From NCBI GenBank assembly GCA_009781175.1, contig WQYQ01000002.1:62001-126000 (forward strand): DNA of 64,000 bases, read 5' to 3'. Source of the stretch: Betaproteobacteria bacterium. GTDB lineage: Bacteria; Pseudomonadota; Gammaproteobacteria; Burkholderiales; Rhodocyclaceae. The notes under the pieces are model-generated. The model was not told the origin of the DNA, did not search any database, and saw only the letters and a program-made list of their open reading frames with translations. Numbering within the stretch: the first letter of the stretch is position 1; each line of letters begins with the position of its first letter. Below, piece by piece: positions 40,180-47,984 of the stretch. A program made the translations under genes and the position numbers.

Positions 40180-41103
40180 ATGGAGAAACGACGCGCCGAG
40201 GCGATCCCGGACATTTATGTCAGCCGCGCTTATGCCGGGAACGATTCCGATTGCGAGGTCCACTATGAGACCTTCGGCCGCCTGGCGGAGATTTTCGGCC
40301 GCAACACCCCGCCCCACCGGCATTCGCGTTTTTTCCAGATCCACCTGTTGTGTTCGGGCAGTATCCGTCTCGAACTCGACGAACAGCTCTACCTCAGCCC
40401 CGCACCGCTGGTTTTTCTGACGCCGCCGGCCGTTCCCCATGCGTTCTATTCAGAAGACGGTTCGGACGGTCATGTGATTACCGTGCGCCAAGAGGTCGTG
40501 CGCCGCTGGTATGCGTCGATGCCCGGCCTGTGGCCGGAAAAACAGCTGCGCACAGCGGCATTTTTACCCCTGGGGAACGTACAAGCGGAATCCCGCCAGG
40601 AGCTTGATCGCCTGATGCAGCTTGCCGACCTGATTCAAAGCGAATTCAGCGGCCGCGGCCTCGGGCGCACGACCGCGGTCAACGCGCTGGGACTGTGTTT
40701 CTTTATCAGCCTGAACCGCTTATTCGCCGCCCAGCGCCAAGCCGAACCGCAGAAGCGGGAGCGCAACGAAGACCTGAGCATTTTCCTCCAATTCTGCGAC
40801 CTGGTAGAGGCGCGCTTCCGCGATCATCTGACGCTGCCCGAGTATGCGAAACAAATGGCCGTCACCGAAGCGCGACTCAACGATGTGTGCCGGCGCATGG
40901 CGAATCTGGCCTCAAAAGAACTCGTGCATGACCGCCTGCTGCAAGAAGCGCGCCGGCTGTTGCGCTTTTCTTCGATCGCCGTTGGCGAATTGAGCTACCA
41001 ACTCGGCTTCAAAGACCCCGCGTATTTTTCGCGCTTCTTCACCCGCGGCACCGGCCTCACGCCGAGCCAATTCCGCACGCATCATCAAGATCAAGTACGT
41101 TAA
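40180..41103 (+). CDS. hpaA: HpaA-type AraC family activator of 4-hydroxyphenylacetate catabolism
   Basis: The 307-residue protein has an N-terminal cupin-type sensing domain (CEVHYETFGRLAEIFGRN, TPPHRHSRFFQIHLL, LTPPAVPHAFYSEDG) and a C-terminal AraC domain with two helix-turn-helix units: LTLPEYAKQMAVTEARLND and VGELSYQLGFKDPAYFSRFF. The cupin segments match the family pattern of HpaA, which activates 4-HPA genes in response to 4-HPA. The start is ATG 40180 with GGGCGGG before it; an upstream in-frame start at 40162 is possible. It lies 141 bp upstream of the monooxygenase operon on the same strand, which is where E. coli HpaA is placed relative to hpaBC. Confidence 0.88.
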   Translation: MEKRRAEAIPDIYVSRAYAGNDSDCEVHYETFGRLAEIFGRNTPPHRHSRFFQIHLLCSGSIRLELDEQLYLSPAPLVFLTPPAVPHAFYSEDGSDGHVITVRQEVVRRWYASMPGLWPEKQLRTAAFLPLGNVQAESRQELDRLMQLADLIQSEFSGRGLGRTTAVNALGLCFFISLNRLFAAQRQAEPQKRERNEDLSIFLQFCDLVEARFRDHLTLPEYAKQMAVTEARLNDVCRRMANLASKELVHDRLLQEARRLLRFSSIAVGELSYQLGFKDPAYFSRFFTRGTGLTPSQFRTHHQDQVR

Positions 41104-41244
41104 TCGACCCATAAACGAAAGTTTGAAAAGTACAAGTCATTGCGCTGATCGTCCATTCACTAACATGTTAACGGTTGGTTTAATGAGCACGAGTCGAGCG
41201 CAAGTCCCGCGCTTTCCGTAGCGTCATTCGAAGTGAGGCGAACC
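41104..41244 (+). promoter_or_regulatory. Upstream region of the monooxygenase operon with shared motif
   Basis: The 141-bp spacer contains ATTCACTAACAT at 41155-41166, inside a longer stretch whose right part is the palindrome TAACATGTTA. The same 12-mer recurs inverted at 46084-46095 upstream of the TRAP genes. It is a candidate HpaA or HpaR site. No -24/-12 sigma54 element (GG-N10-GC) was found, unlike phenol operons controlled by DmpR. Confidence 0.45.
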
Positions 41245-41508
41245 ATGACTGACAAGCCGTTCGATGTAAGCCGACGCTACGTTCGCGTAGCCGAAGTCCG
41301 CACAGATGGATTTGTGGAATTCGAATTCTCGGTCGGCGAGCCGGAAATGATGGTCGAACTCGTCATGCCCAAAGATGCCTTCGACACTTTCTGCGCCAAC
41401 AACCACGTCATATTCCTGGAAAGCAAACCCCGCCCCAAGGAAAAAGACTCCGCAAACGCCGAATGGCAATGGAATCTGCACGACGCGACACACCAACGAT
41501 TTCGCTGA
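41245..41508 (+). CDS. Phenol-hydroxylase-type assembly subunit (DmpK-like)
   Basis: The 87-residue protein matches DmpK/PhK, the accessory protein needed for iron loading of the oxygenase. Typical features are the FDVSRRYVRV N-terminus and the FVEFEFSVGEPEMMVELVMP strand pair. The start is ATG 41245 (MTDKPFDV), 11 nt downstream of a GTGAGG; a longer in-frame start at 41233 is less likely. It is first in a six-gene operon in the same order as dmpKLMNOP, which argues strongly for this call despite the short length. Confidence 0.85.
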   Translation: MTDKPFDVSRRYVRVAEVRTDGFVEFEFSVGEPEMMVELVMPKDAFDTFCANNHVIFLESKPRPKEKDSANAEWQWNLHDATHQRFR

Positions 41509-41552
41509 GCTTCGAGTTCTCGGAATTCAGCAGTATTAGGAGGAAGACATAA

Positions 41553-42545
41553 ATGACCATGGATTTGCGCACCATCACCATCCAGCCGCTGCGGCAGACG
41601 TTCGGACATCTGGCACGCCGAATGGGGGCTGACAAGCCAGCCTCCCGCTACATGGAAGGCACCATGGATCTCCAGCCGGTGGAGAACTTTCACTACCGTC
41701 CGACCTGGGATGCCGAACACGACATCTTCGATCCCAGGCTGACCCGCATCGTCATGAAGGACTGGTACGCACTCAAAGATCCGCGCCAGTTCTATTACGG
41801 CGCCTGGGTGCTGGCACGCGGACGGATGCAGGAAACCGCGGGAGCGGACTTCGACCTCGCCGACGAACAGGGCTTGGCTGCGGGTTATTCCGCCGAAGGC
41901 AAGCAGCTCGTGAATAAGGTCCTGCTACCGCTGCGCCATGTCGCATGGGCCTCGAACATCAACAACTCATTCGTCTCCGCGTATGGCTACGGCATCGCGA
42001 TTGCGCAAGCCGCCGCTTATGCGAGCATGGATCAGCTCGGTATCGCTCAATACATCACGCGCCTGGCCATCTCTTTCGAAGAGATCGATGCGCTGAATGA
42101 AGCGAAAACCGCCTGGCTGAACGCCCCGGAGTGGCAAGGTCTGCGCCGCTGGGTTGAAGACCAGATGGTGATGCAGGACTGGTTCGAACTCTTCGTCGCG
42201 CAGAACTTCGTCCTTGAAGGTCTGCTCTACCCGCTCGTTTACGAAAAATTCAACGCGAAACTCAATGCCGCCTACGGCCCCGTGGTGACGATGCTGACGC
42301 GCTTCCAGCGCGAGTGGTATGCGGAAAACGCCAAATGGGTCGACACGGTGCTCAAGGCCGCCGCGGCCGAAAGCCCGGAAAACAAGGCCGTGCTGGCTGA
42401 ATGGGTGCACAACGCCAAACAGCGCTCGATCGAAGCGCTGACGCCGGTGGCCGAAATCGCTTTCGGTGCCGATGCGAACAGCATCATGGAATTGCTCGTC
42501 GGACAGATTAACGCGCGTGCCATCAAGGCCGGAATTGGCGCGTGA
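41553..42545 (+). CDS. Diiron monooxygenase beta (structural) subunit, DmpL-like
   Basis: The 330-residue protein is the small, metal-free oxygenase subunit of the bacterial multicomponent monooxygenases. It forms the alpha-beta-gamma hydroxylase with the dmpN- and dmpO-like products. Recognisable segments are PASRYMEGTMDL, the FHYRPTWDAEHDIFDPRLTRI stretch in pieces, DWYALKDPRQFYYG and FVEDQM-like WVEDQMVMQDWFELFVAQN. It lies 44 nt after the dmpK-like gene and has AGGAGG 10 nt before ATG 41553. It resembles the phenol hydroxylase branch rather than toluene monooxygenases. Confidence 0.9.
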   Translation: MTMDLRTITIQPLRQTFGHLARRMGADKPASRYMEGTMDLQPVENFHYRPTWDAEHDIFDPRLTRIVMKDWYALKDPRQFYYGAWVLARGRMQETAGADFDLADEQGLAAGYSAEGKQLVNKVLLPLRHVAWASNINNSFVSAYGYGIAIAQAAAYASMDQLGIAQYITRLAISFEEIDALNEAKTAWLNAPEWQGLRRWVEDQMVMQDWFELFVAQNFVLEGLLYPLVYEKFNAKLNAAYGPVVTMLTRFQREWYAENAKWVDTVLKAAAAESPENKAVLAEWVHNAKQRSIEALTPVAEIAFGADANSIMELLVGQINARAIKAGIGA

Positions 42546-42556
42546 GGAGAAAATAG

Positions 42557-42826
42557 ATGTCAAATGCATTCATAGCGTTCCAGAAGAATGATGAAACCCG
42601 CTGCATCGTCGAGGCGATCGTCGAGGACAACCCTGGCGCGATCGTGGTCGACCAACCCGCGATGGTGAAGGTCGACGTGCCCGGCAAGTTGGTCATCCGC
42701 CGCAGCACGGTCGAGGAAAAGATGGGGCGCGAATTCGATTTGCAAGAACTACAGTTGCACCTGATCACGATCTCCGGCCACCTGGACGAGACCGACGACG
42801 AATTCACCTTGAGCTGGCAAGGTTAA
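42557..42826 (+). CDS. Monooxygenase effector/coupling protein, DmpM-like
   Basis: The 89-residue cofactorless protein belongs to the MmoB/DmpM family. It binds the hydroxylase and couples NADH use to substrate oxidation. Conserved features are the N-terminal VFIAFQKNDETR-like start (here SNAFIAFQKNDETRC), NPGAIVVDQPAMVKVD and RSTVEEKMGREFDLQEL. The length is typical. It begins 11 nt after the dmpL-like gene with AGGAG upstream, in translational proximity to the large subunit. Confidence 0.9.
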   Translation: MSNAFIAFQKNDETRCIVEAIVEDNPGAIVVDQPAMVKVDVPGKLVIRRSTVEEKMGREFDLQELQLHLITISGHLDETDDEFTLSWQG

Positions 42827-42841
42827 AGAGGAGCGAACACG

Positions 42842-44386
42842 ATGGATATGAAAGTTGCAAAGAAGCTCGGTCTCAAAGAGCGTTACACGATGATGACGCG
42901 CGACCTCGCGTGGGATACGACCTACCAGCCGATGGACAAGGTGTTCCCGCAGGTCACCTACGAAGGCATCAAGATCCATGACTGGGACAAGTGGGAAGAC
43001 CCGTTCCGTCTGACGATGGACGCCTACTGGAAATACCAGGCCGAGAAAGAGCGCAAGCTTTATGCGATCCTCGACGCTTTCAACCAAAACAACGGCCACC
43101 TGTCGGTGACCGATGCGCGTTACATCAACGTGCTCAAACTCTTCCTCGGCTCGACCCCGCCGCTCGAACTGATGGCCGGACGCGGCTTCTCGATGGTCGG
43201 GCGCCAGATGGTCGGGGCCGGTCCACGCGTGGCATGCATGATGCAGGCCGTCGATGAGTATCGTCACTGCCAGACGCAGATCCATTCGATTTCGAACTAC
43301 AACAAGTTCTACAGCGGGCTGAGCGAATTCGCGCATCAGCAATCGCGCATGTGGTACCTGGCGGACGGCAAATCCTTCTTCGACGACGCGATCACCGCCG
43401 GCCCGTTCGAATTCATGGTCGCAATCGGTTTCGCATTCGAATATGTGCTGACAAATATACTGTTCGTACCGTTCATTTCAGGCGCGGCCTACAACGGCGA
43501 TATGGCGGCGATGACCGTCGGCTTCTCGGCGCAGTCCGACGAAGCGCGTCACATGACGCTCGGCCTGGAATGCATCAAGTTCATGCTTGAGCAGGACCCG
43601 GACAACCTGCCGATCGTGCAGCGCTGGATCGACAAGTGGACGTGGCGCGGCACGCGCAAGCTCGCCTCGGTCGGCATGATGATGGACTACATGCTGCCCA
43701 AGCGGATCATGAGCTTCAAGGAAGCCTGGGAAATCTATTTCGAAGAAAACGGCGGCGCGCTGTTCAAAGATCTCGCGCGCTACGGCGTGACGGTGCCGAA
43801 GTGCTTCCCGCAGACGATCGAAGAAAAAGAACACATCACGCACCAGTCCTGGATCGGTTTCTACATGAAGCCCGATGCGATGAGCTTCCACACCTGGTCG
43901 CCGAGCCCGGAAGAGCTGGATTGGCTGTCGGAAAAATATCCGAACACCTTCGACAAATATTACCGGCCGGTCTACGAGCACTGGGCGAAGATGGAGAAAG
44001 CGGGCAAGCGCTTCAACAATAAGACCCAGCCGATGAACTGCCAGGTTTGCGTGACCACAGTGAAGTACAACGAGCCCGGCGATCCGATGACGACCTGCTT
44101 CCGCGAAAGCATCTACAAAGGCGAGAAGTACCACTTCTGCTCGGATCACTGCAAAGAGATCTTCGAGCACGAGCCGGAGAAATACATCCAGACCTTCATC
44201 ACCTCGCACCAAGTCCTGCAAGGCAAGTGCGAGCCGGAAGGCGTCGACACCGATGCGCCGGACTTCAAGCCGGGCAGCCACATGATGGAATACTGGCGTC
44301 TCGACCCGGACGTGCAGGGCGATTTCAACGGCTCGCTCGATCAAAAGAATTTCGCTGCGTGGCGCGAGCTTGCGACCAAGAACTGA
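42842..44386 (+). CDS. Diiron monooxygenase alpha (catalytic) subunit, DmpN-like
   Basis: The 514-residue catalytic subunit is of the phenol hydroxylase type. All six diiron ligands appear: Glu109, Glu139 and His142 (motif DEYRH), Glu200, Glu234 and His237 (DEARH). Near the C-terminus the structural zinc site has Cys399, Cys402, Cys432 and Cys436, as in known phenol hydroxylases. The helix around the first ligand reads PLELMAGRGFS, where I recall PLEYQAFQGFS in DmpN; the second ligand helix is DEYRHCQ instead of DELRHVQ. These changes line or neighbour the active site. Its genomic setting suggests that 4-HPA, not phenol, may be the substrate. Its stop codon is completed by the end of repeat copy B. 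Confidence 0.93.
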   Translation: MDMKVAKKLGLKERYTMMTRDLAWDTTYQPMDKVFPQVTYEGIKIHDWDKWEDPFRLTMDAYWKYQAEKERKLYAILDAFNQNNGHLSVTDARYINVLKLFLGSTPPLELMAGRGFSMVGRQMVGAGPRVACMMQAVDEYRHCQTQIHSISNYNKFYSGLSEFAHQQSRMWYLADGKSFFDDAITAGPFEFMVAIGFAFEYVLTNILFVPFISGAAYNGDMAAMTVGFSAQSDEARHMTLGLECIKFMLEQDPDNLPIVQRWIDKWTWRGTRKLASVGMMMDYMLPKRIMSFKEAWEIYFEENGGALFKDLARYGVTVPKCFPQTIEEKEHITHQSWIGFYMKPDAMSFHTWSPSPEELDWLSEKYPNTFDKYYRPVYEHWAKMEKAGKRFNNKTQPMNCQVCVTTVKYNEPGDPMTTCFRESIYKGEKYHFCSDHCKEIFEHEPEKYIQTFITSHQVLQGKCEPEGVDTDAPDFKPGSHMMEYWRLDPDVQGDFNGSLDQKNFAAWRELATKN

Positions 44387-44529
44387 GAACCCGTTCGTAA
44401 TCTTGCTGCGAGCCCGTGATCGGGGCTCATGCGCTGCTCGGAATCCTCATTTATCACTCATAAACTCCGGTTCCTGCGCTGCTCTTCGCCCCGCTGACGG
44501 GCTCTCGCGACAGATTCTGAACTGGTTCT
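44386..44529 (-). repeat. MITE-like repeat, copy B, inside the monooxygenase operon
   Basis: This 144-bp copy lies between the dmpN- and dmpO-like genes. In its minus orientation it runs from AGAACCAGTTCAGAATCTGT to GATTACGAACGGGTTCT and matches copy A except for the 66-base insertion of copy A. Its end at 44386 is the last base of the dmpN TGA stop. The other end lies just before the GGAAGGAAGAG ribosome-binding site of the next gene. Internal pairs GAGCCC/GGGCTC and CCCG/CGGG can form hairpins. Confidence 0.85.
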
Positions 44530-44545
44530 AGGAAGGAAGAGAAAC

Positions 44546-44905
44546 ATGTCCATTACCGCTTTGGGACCCTACGAGTTCAAGTCGCGCGACGCGGTCGAGA
44601 ACTACAAAGGCAAGCAGCTCATGTACGTCAACTGGGAGAAGCATCGCATGTTCTCCCGTCCGTTCGTGATTGCGGTCGAACCGTCGCTGAAGTTCTCCGA
44701 ACTGATCGAAAAATTCGTCACGCCAGCCTACGAATTCCACCCGGATTTCGCACAGATCGACTGGAGCAAAGTCGTGTGGCAGAACTCGAACACGCCCTTC
44801 ACGCCGCAGCTCGATAAGAGCCTGGCCGAGAACGGCGTCGGTCACAAGGATCTGATCCGCTTCACCACGCCGGGTTTGGATGGTTTGAACGGAATCGGAT
44901 ACTAA
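44546..44905 (+). CDS. Diiron monooxygenase gamma subunit, DmpO-like
   Basis: The 119-residue gamma subunit of the phenol-hydroxylase-type oxygenase packs on the alpha-beta core. The conserved start SITALGPYEFKSRDAVENY and the segments LMYVNWEKHRMF and DWSKVVWQNSNTPFTP fit the family. The gene is separated from its partner by the 144-bp repeat rather than the usual short spacer, so its translation relies on its own strong site (GGAAGGAAGAG) before ATG 44546. Confidence 0.9.
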   Translation: MSITALGPYEFKSRDAVENYKGKQLMYVNWEKHRMFSRPFVIAVEPSLKFSELIEKFVTPAYEFHPDFAQIDWSKVVWQNSNTPFTPQLDKSLAENGVGHKDLIRFTTPGLDGLNGIGY

Positions 44906-44931
44906 GCAAGGCGATAGGGAGGCAATTCACA

Positions 44932-45993
44932 ATGAGCCATGAGCTGACGATCGAGCCCCTGGGCCGAACCATTGAGGTTGAAGAGGGGCAGACAATCCTT
45001 GATGCAAGTCTGCGCGCCGGCATTTATCTGCCCCACGCCTGCGGCCAGGGCTACTGCGCCACGTGCAAGGTCACGATCACCGACGGTGAAGTCGACCACG
45101 GCAGCGCTTCGAACTTCGCGCTGATGGATTACGAACGCGAAGAAGGCAAAACCCTGGCGTGCTGCGCGACGCTCGAAGCCGATACCGTCATCGAAGCCGA
45201 TATCGAAATCGACGAAGATGCGCGCGATATTCCGGTGCGCGATTTCCACGGCACGGTTTCGCGCATCGAGAATCTCACGCCGACAATCAAAGGCATCTGG
45301 CTGCGCCTGAACAACGGCGAAGTGCTCGATTTCCAGGCCGGTCAGTACATCAATCTGAATCTTCCTGGCGACATCGGCGCGCGTGCCTTCTCGCTCGCCA
45401 ATCCACCATCGACCGGCAACGAAATCGAATTGAATATTCGTATCGTTCCCGGCGGGCGCGGAACCGGCTGGATTCACGAATCGCTCAAGGTCGGCGATAA
45501 ATTGAGCTTGTCCGGCCCCTATGGACGCTTCTTCACGCATAAGTCAGCCGGCCTGCCCTCGCTGTTCATGGCGGGCGGATCGGGTTTATCGAGCCCGCGC
45601 TCGATGGTTCTGGAACTGCTTGAAGAAGCTTCGACGCTGCCGATCACGCTCGTGTATGGCGCGCGCAATCAGGCCGAGCTGTACTACCACCAGGAATTTC
45701 TCGACCTTGCCGCGAAGCACCCCAACTTCACCTATGTTCCGGCGCTCTCCGACGAGCCGACCGATAGCGGCTGGAGCGGTTTCCGCGGTTTCGTGCACGA
45801 GGCGGCGAAAGCGCACTTCGACAACGACTTCCGCGGCAACAAGGCTTACCTCTGCGGCCCGCCCGTCATGATCGAAGCCTGTATCTCGGCCTTGATGCAG
45901 GGACGCTTGTTCGAACGGGATATCTATACCGAGAAATTCTTTAGCGCCGCCGACGCGCAACAGGTCAGAAGTCCCCTCTTCAAGCGCGTGTAA
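44932..45993 (+). CDS. Monooxygenase reductase, ferredoxin-FAD-NAD(P)H type, DmpP-like
   Basis: The 353-residue reductase passes electrons from NADH through FAD and a [2Fe-2S] cluster to the diiron centre. The N-terminal plant-type ferredoxin domain has the C-x4-C-x2-C cluster site CGQGYCATC (about 38-46), with the fourth Cys in LACCATL (about 78). The FAD domain shows RAFSLAN near 144, and the NAD domain MAGGSGLSSPRSM and the C-terminal YLCGPPVMIEA. Length and domain order match DmpP. It is last in the operon; a hairpin terminator follows. Confidence 0.93.
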   Translation: MSHELTIEPLGRTIEVEEGQTILDASLRAGIYLPHACGQGYCATCKVTITDGEVDHGSASNFALMDYEREEGKTLACCATLEADTVIEADIEIDEDARDIPVRDFHGTVSRIENLTPTIKGIWLRLNNGEVLDFQAGQYINLNLPGDIGARAFSLANPPSTGNEIELNIRIVPGGRGTGWIHESLKVGDKLSLSGPYGRFFTHKSAGLPSLFMAGGSGLSSPRSMVLELLEEASTLPITLVYGARNQAELYYHQEFLDLAAKHPNFTYVPALSDEPTDSGWSGFRGFVHEAAKAHFDNDFRGNKAYLCGPPVMIEACISALMQGRLFERDIYTEKFFSAADAQQVRSPLFKRV

Positions 45994-46002
45994 TTTTTTG
46001 GA

Positions 46003-46053
46003 GGGTGATGCGGGTAAGTCCTAGCCTCATCACCCCAAATTAAAAATTTTTCT
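46003..46053 (+). terminator. Terminator after the monooxygenase operon
   Basis: An 8-bp stem GGGTGATG / CATCACCC with a 17-nt loop begins 9 nt after the reductase stop and is followed by an A/T tract ending TTAAAAATTTTT. It separates the oxygenase operon from the TRAP genes. Confidence 0.6.
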
Positions 46054-46083
46054 ATCTATGCATAAGGCATTCAATTCGCCAAT

Positions 46084-46095
46084 ATGTTAGTGAAT
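46084..46095 (-). promoter_or_regulatory. Inverted copy of the shared 12-bp motif upstream of the TRAP operon
   Basis: On the minus strand this reads ATTCACTAACAT, identical to 41155-41166, and flanking bases also agree (TCC before it, TT and CG after). It lies 32 bp before the dctP start. It is a candidate common regulator site for the catabolic cluster. Confidence 0.45.
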
Positions 46096-46127
46096 TCGGA
46101 TAGGCCGGTTCGTTACGGAGACAAACG

Positions 46128-47162
46128 ATGAATTTCATGAAAACACTGATCGCGGGCGGACTGTTGCTTGCCGCCCCCGTTTATGCGCAGCAGGTCACTT
46201 TGAAAGTCGCGCACTTCCTCCCAGCCGGTGCGCCGACTCAGCAGCGTGTTCTGCAACCTTGGTGTGACGAGCTCAAGCAAGAATCCCAGGGGCGCATCGT
46301 GTGTCAGTTTTATCCCGCGATGCAGCTTGGCGGCACCCCGGCTCAGCTCGTCGACCAGGTCAAGAACGGTGTCGCCGACATCGTATGGACCGCGCCGGGC
46401 TACTCTACCGGCCGCTTCCCGCGTATCGAGGCTTTCGAACTGCCCTTCGTCGTGGCCGATGCCGTCTCCGGCAGCCGCGCGGTGTGGAAGTTCTATCAAC
46501 AGTATGCGCAGCAGGAATTTGCCGCATACAAAGTGCTCGCATTCCACGTCGACGGCGGACAGGCGGTGCATACCGGCTCCAAACAGGTCAAGACGCTCGG
46601 CGACTGGAAGGGTTTGAAGCTGCGCACCTCGACGCGCCTCGGCACCCAAACCGCTGCCGCCCTGGGCGCCACGCCGGTTGGCATGCCGCCTTCGCAGCTG
46701 ACCGAATCGATTTCCAAAGGCATCGTGGATGGCGCAATGGGCGCCTGGGAACTGGTCGTGCCGCTCAAGCTCGACGAAGTGACCAAATTCCACTCGCAGC
46801 CCGCGGCGGGACAGCCCTACCCGTCCGCGACCGTGCTCATGGTTCTCATGAACAAGCGCAAATTCGACGCCCTGCCCGCCGATCTGAAAGCCATGATCGA
46901 AAAGCGCAGCGGTCTCGCGATGACGGAAAAGCTTGGCCAGGTCTTCGACGATCAAAACTCACTGTCGCACAAGAAAGTGCTTGAGCGCGGCAATACGGTG
47001 ACCGATTTCTCCGCCGCCGAAATGGCCGCGATGCGCAAGGCGACCGCGCCGGTTGAGGCCGAATGGATTCAGCAAGTCACCGCCAAGGGCGCCGACGGCA
47101 AAGCGCTCGCCGCCGCCGCGCACAATCTGGCGAACCAGGAGCTTGCGGCGGAAAAACGCTAA
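46128..47162 (+). CDS. TRAP transporter periplasmic solute-binding protein (DctP family)
   Basis: The 344-residue protein has a signal peptide (MNFMKTLIAGGLLLAAPVYA, cleavage near residue 20) and the DctP fold: LKVAHFLPAGAPTQQRV, then VADIVWTAPGYSTGRFPRIE, the KGLKLRTSTRLGTQ segment with the ligand-binding Arg, and VDGAMGAWE. TRAP systems take up carboxylates, driven by a sodium or proton gradient. Context with 4-HPA genes suggests an aromatic acid such as 4-hydroxyphenylacetate as ligand. ATG 46128 has GGAG upstream. Confidence 0.9.
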   Translation: MNFMKTLIAGGLLLAAPVYAQQVTLKVAHFLPAGAPTQQRVLQPWCDELKQESQGRIVCQFYPAMQLGGTPAQLVDQVKNGVADIVWTAPGYSTGRFPRIEAFELPFVVADAVSGSRAVWKFYQQYAQQEFAAYKVLAFHVDGGQAVHTGSKQVKTLGDWKGLKLRTSTRLGTQTAAALGATPVGMPPSQLTESISKGIVDGAMGAWELVVPLKLDEVTKFHSQPAAGQPYPSATVLMVLMNKRKFDALPADLKAMIEKRSGLAMTEKLGQVFDDQNSLSHKKVLERGNTVTDFSAAEMAAMRKATAPVEAEWIQQVTAKGADGKALAAAAHNLANQELAAEKR

Positions 47163-47166
47163 GCGC

Positions 47167-47413
47167 GCCTATTCAGAATCTGTCGCGAGAGGCGGAGAGG
47201 CGGTCAGCGGGGCGAAGAGCAGCGCAGGAACCGCAGTTTATAAGTAATAAATGAGGATTCCGAGCAGCGCAGGAGCCCCGATCACAGCCTCGCAGCAAGA
47301 TTATGAACAGGCTCTAAGGCTTGTCTCGCTTACGCTTGACTCATAGTCGGCGGAGCGAAGAGTTGCGCACGAGTTCCGATCACACGCTCGCAGCAAGACT
47401 ATGAACAGGTTCC
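47167..47413 (+). repeat. MITE-like repeat, copy C (compound), between TRAP genes
   Basis: A complete element (47167-47315, starting TATTCAGAATCTGTCGCGAG and ending TTATGAACAGGCTCT) is followed directly by a partial second one (47316-47413, with CTTGTCTCGCTTACGCTTGAC and a right end ACTATGAACAGGTTCC). The partial unit shares the extra segment seen in copy A. The 47167 end has lost the terminal AGAACC. It separates dctP from dctQ. Confidence 0.8.
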
Positions 47414-47444
47414 AAGGCGGTTGAAGTAATTAGAGGAATTGAGC

Positions 47445-47984
47445 ATGAGTGGTCAGATTAAAGAGTTGACCGAGCCGATCATCGGTCATCAGCACGGATG
47501 GACACATCGTCTGCTCGTAGCTTCAAAAGGGTTTTCGCTCATAGGTGGCGCGCTCTTTGTTGCGATGGTCTGCCTGTCGGTGGTGTCGATTGTCGGACGC
47601 AAGCTGTGGAGTTCGCCGATCAATGGCGACATCGAACTGTTGCAGATGGGGACGGGGATCGCCGCGGCGGCGTTCTTCCCCTACTGCACGATGATGGGCG
47701 AACACCTGCGCGTCGAGTTTTTCACGACGAAACTTTCGGTGCGCGCCCATTCGATTCTGGACGGCATCGCGAACGTGCTGCTTGCCATTGCGATGGCATT
47801 GCTGGCGTGGCGCAGTTCGGTCCAGGCACAGGAGATCTATGAGGCCGGTGAGGTCACGATCATGCGCAATATCCCGGTGTGGATTCCGGTTGTTTGCCTC
47901 GTGCCCAGCCTTGCCTTAACGGCGCTGTGTGCCGCCAATCGTGCGCTTCACCACTTCGTTGCAGCAAAAGGAGTCGCGCAATGA
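47445..47984 (+). CDS. TRAP transporter small permease (DctQ family)
   Basis: The 179-residue membrane protein has four predicted helices, including SLIGGALFVAMVCLSVVSIVG and SILDGIANVLLAIAMALLAW, as in DctQ. The conserved GEHLRVEFFT motif follows helix two. It forms the membrane complex with DctM. The start ATG 47445 has AGAGGA upstream; the TTG two codons earlier is rejected. The stop overlaps dctM by 4 nt (ATGA). It is unusual that a repeat lies between it and its binding-protein gene. Confidence 0.9.
   Translation: MSGQIKELTEPIIGHQHGWTHRLLVASKGFSLIGGALFVAMVCLSVVSIVGRKLWSSPINGDIELLQMGTGIAAAAFFPYCTMMGEHLRVEFFTTKLSVRAHSILDGIANVLLAIAMALLAWRSSVQAQEIYEAGEVTIMRNIPVWIPVVCLVPSLALTALCAANRALHHFVAAKGVAQ

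Noticed and set aside
41104-41244. Sigma54 (-24/-12) promoter before the monooxygenase operon
   Set aside because: I looked for GG-N10-GC, because DmpR-type phenol operons have it. Only GG/GC pairs with wrong spacing (8 or 12) were found.
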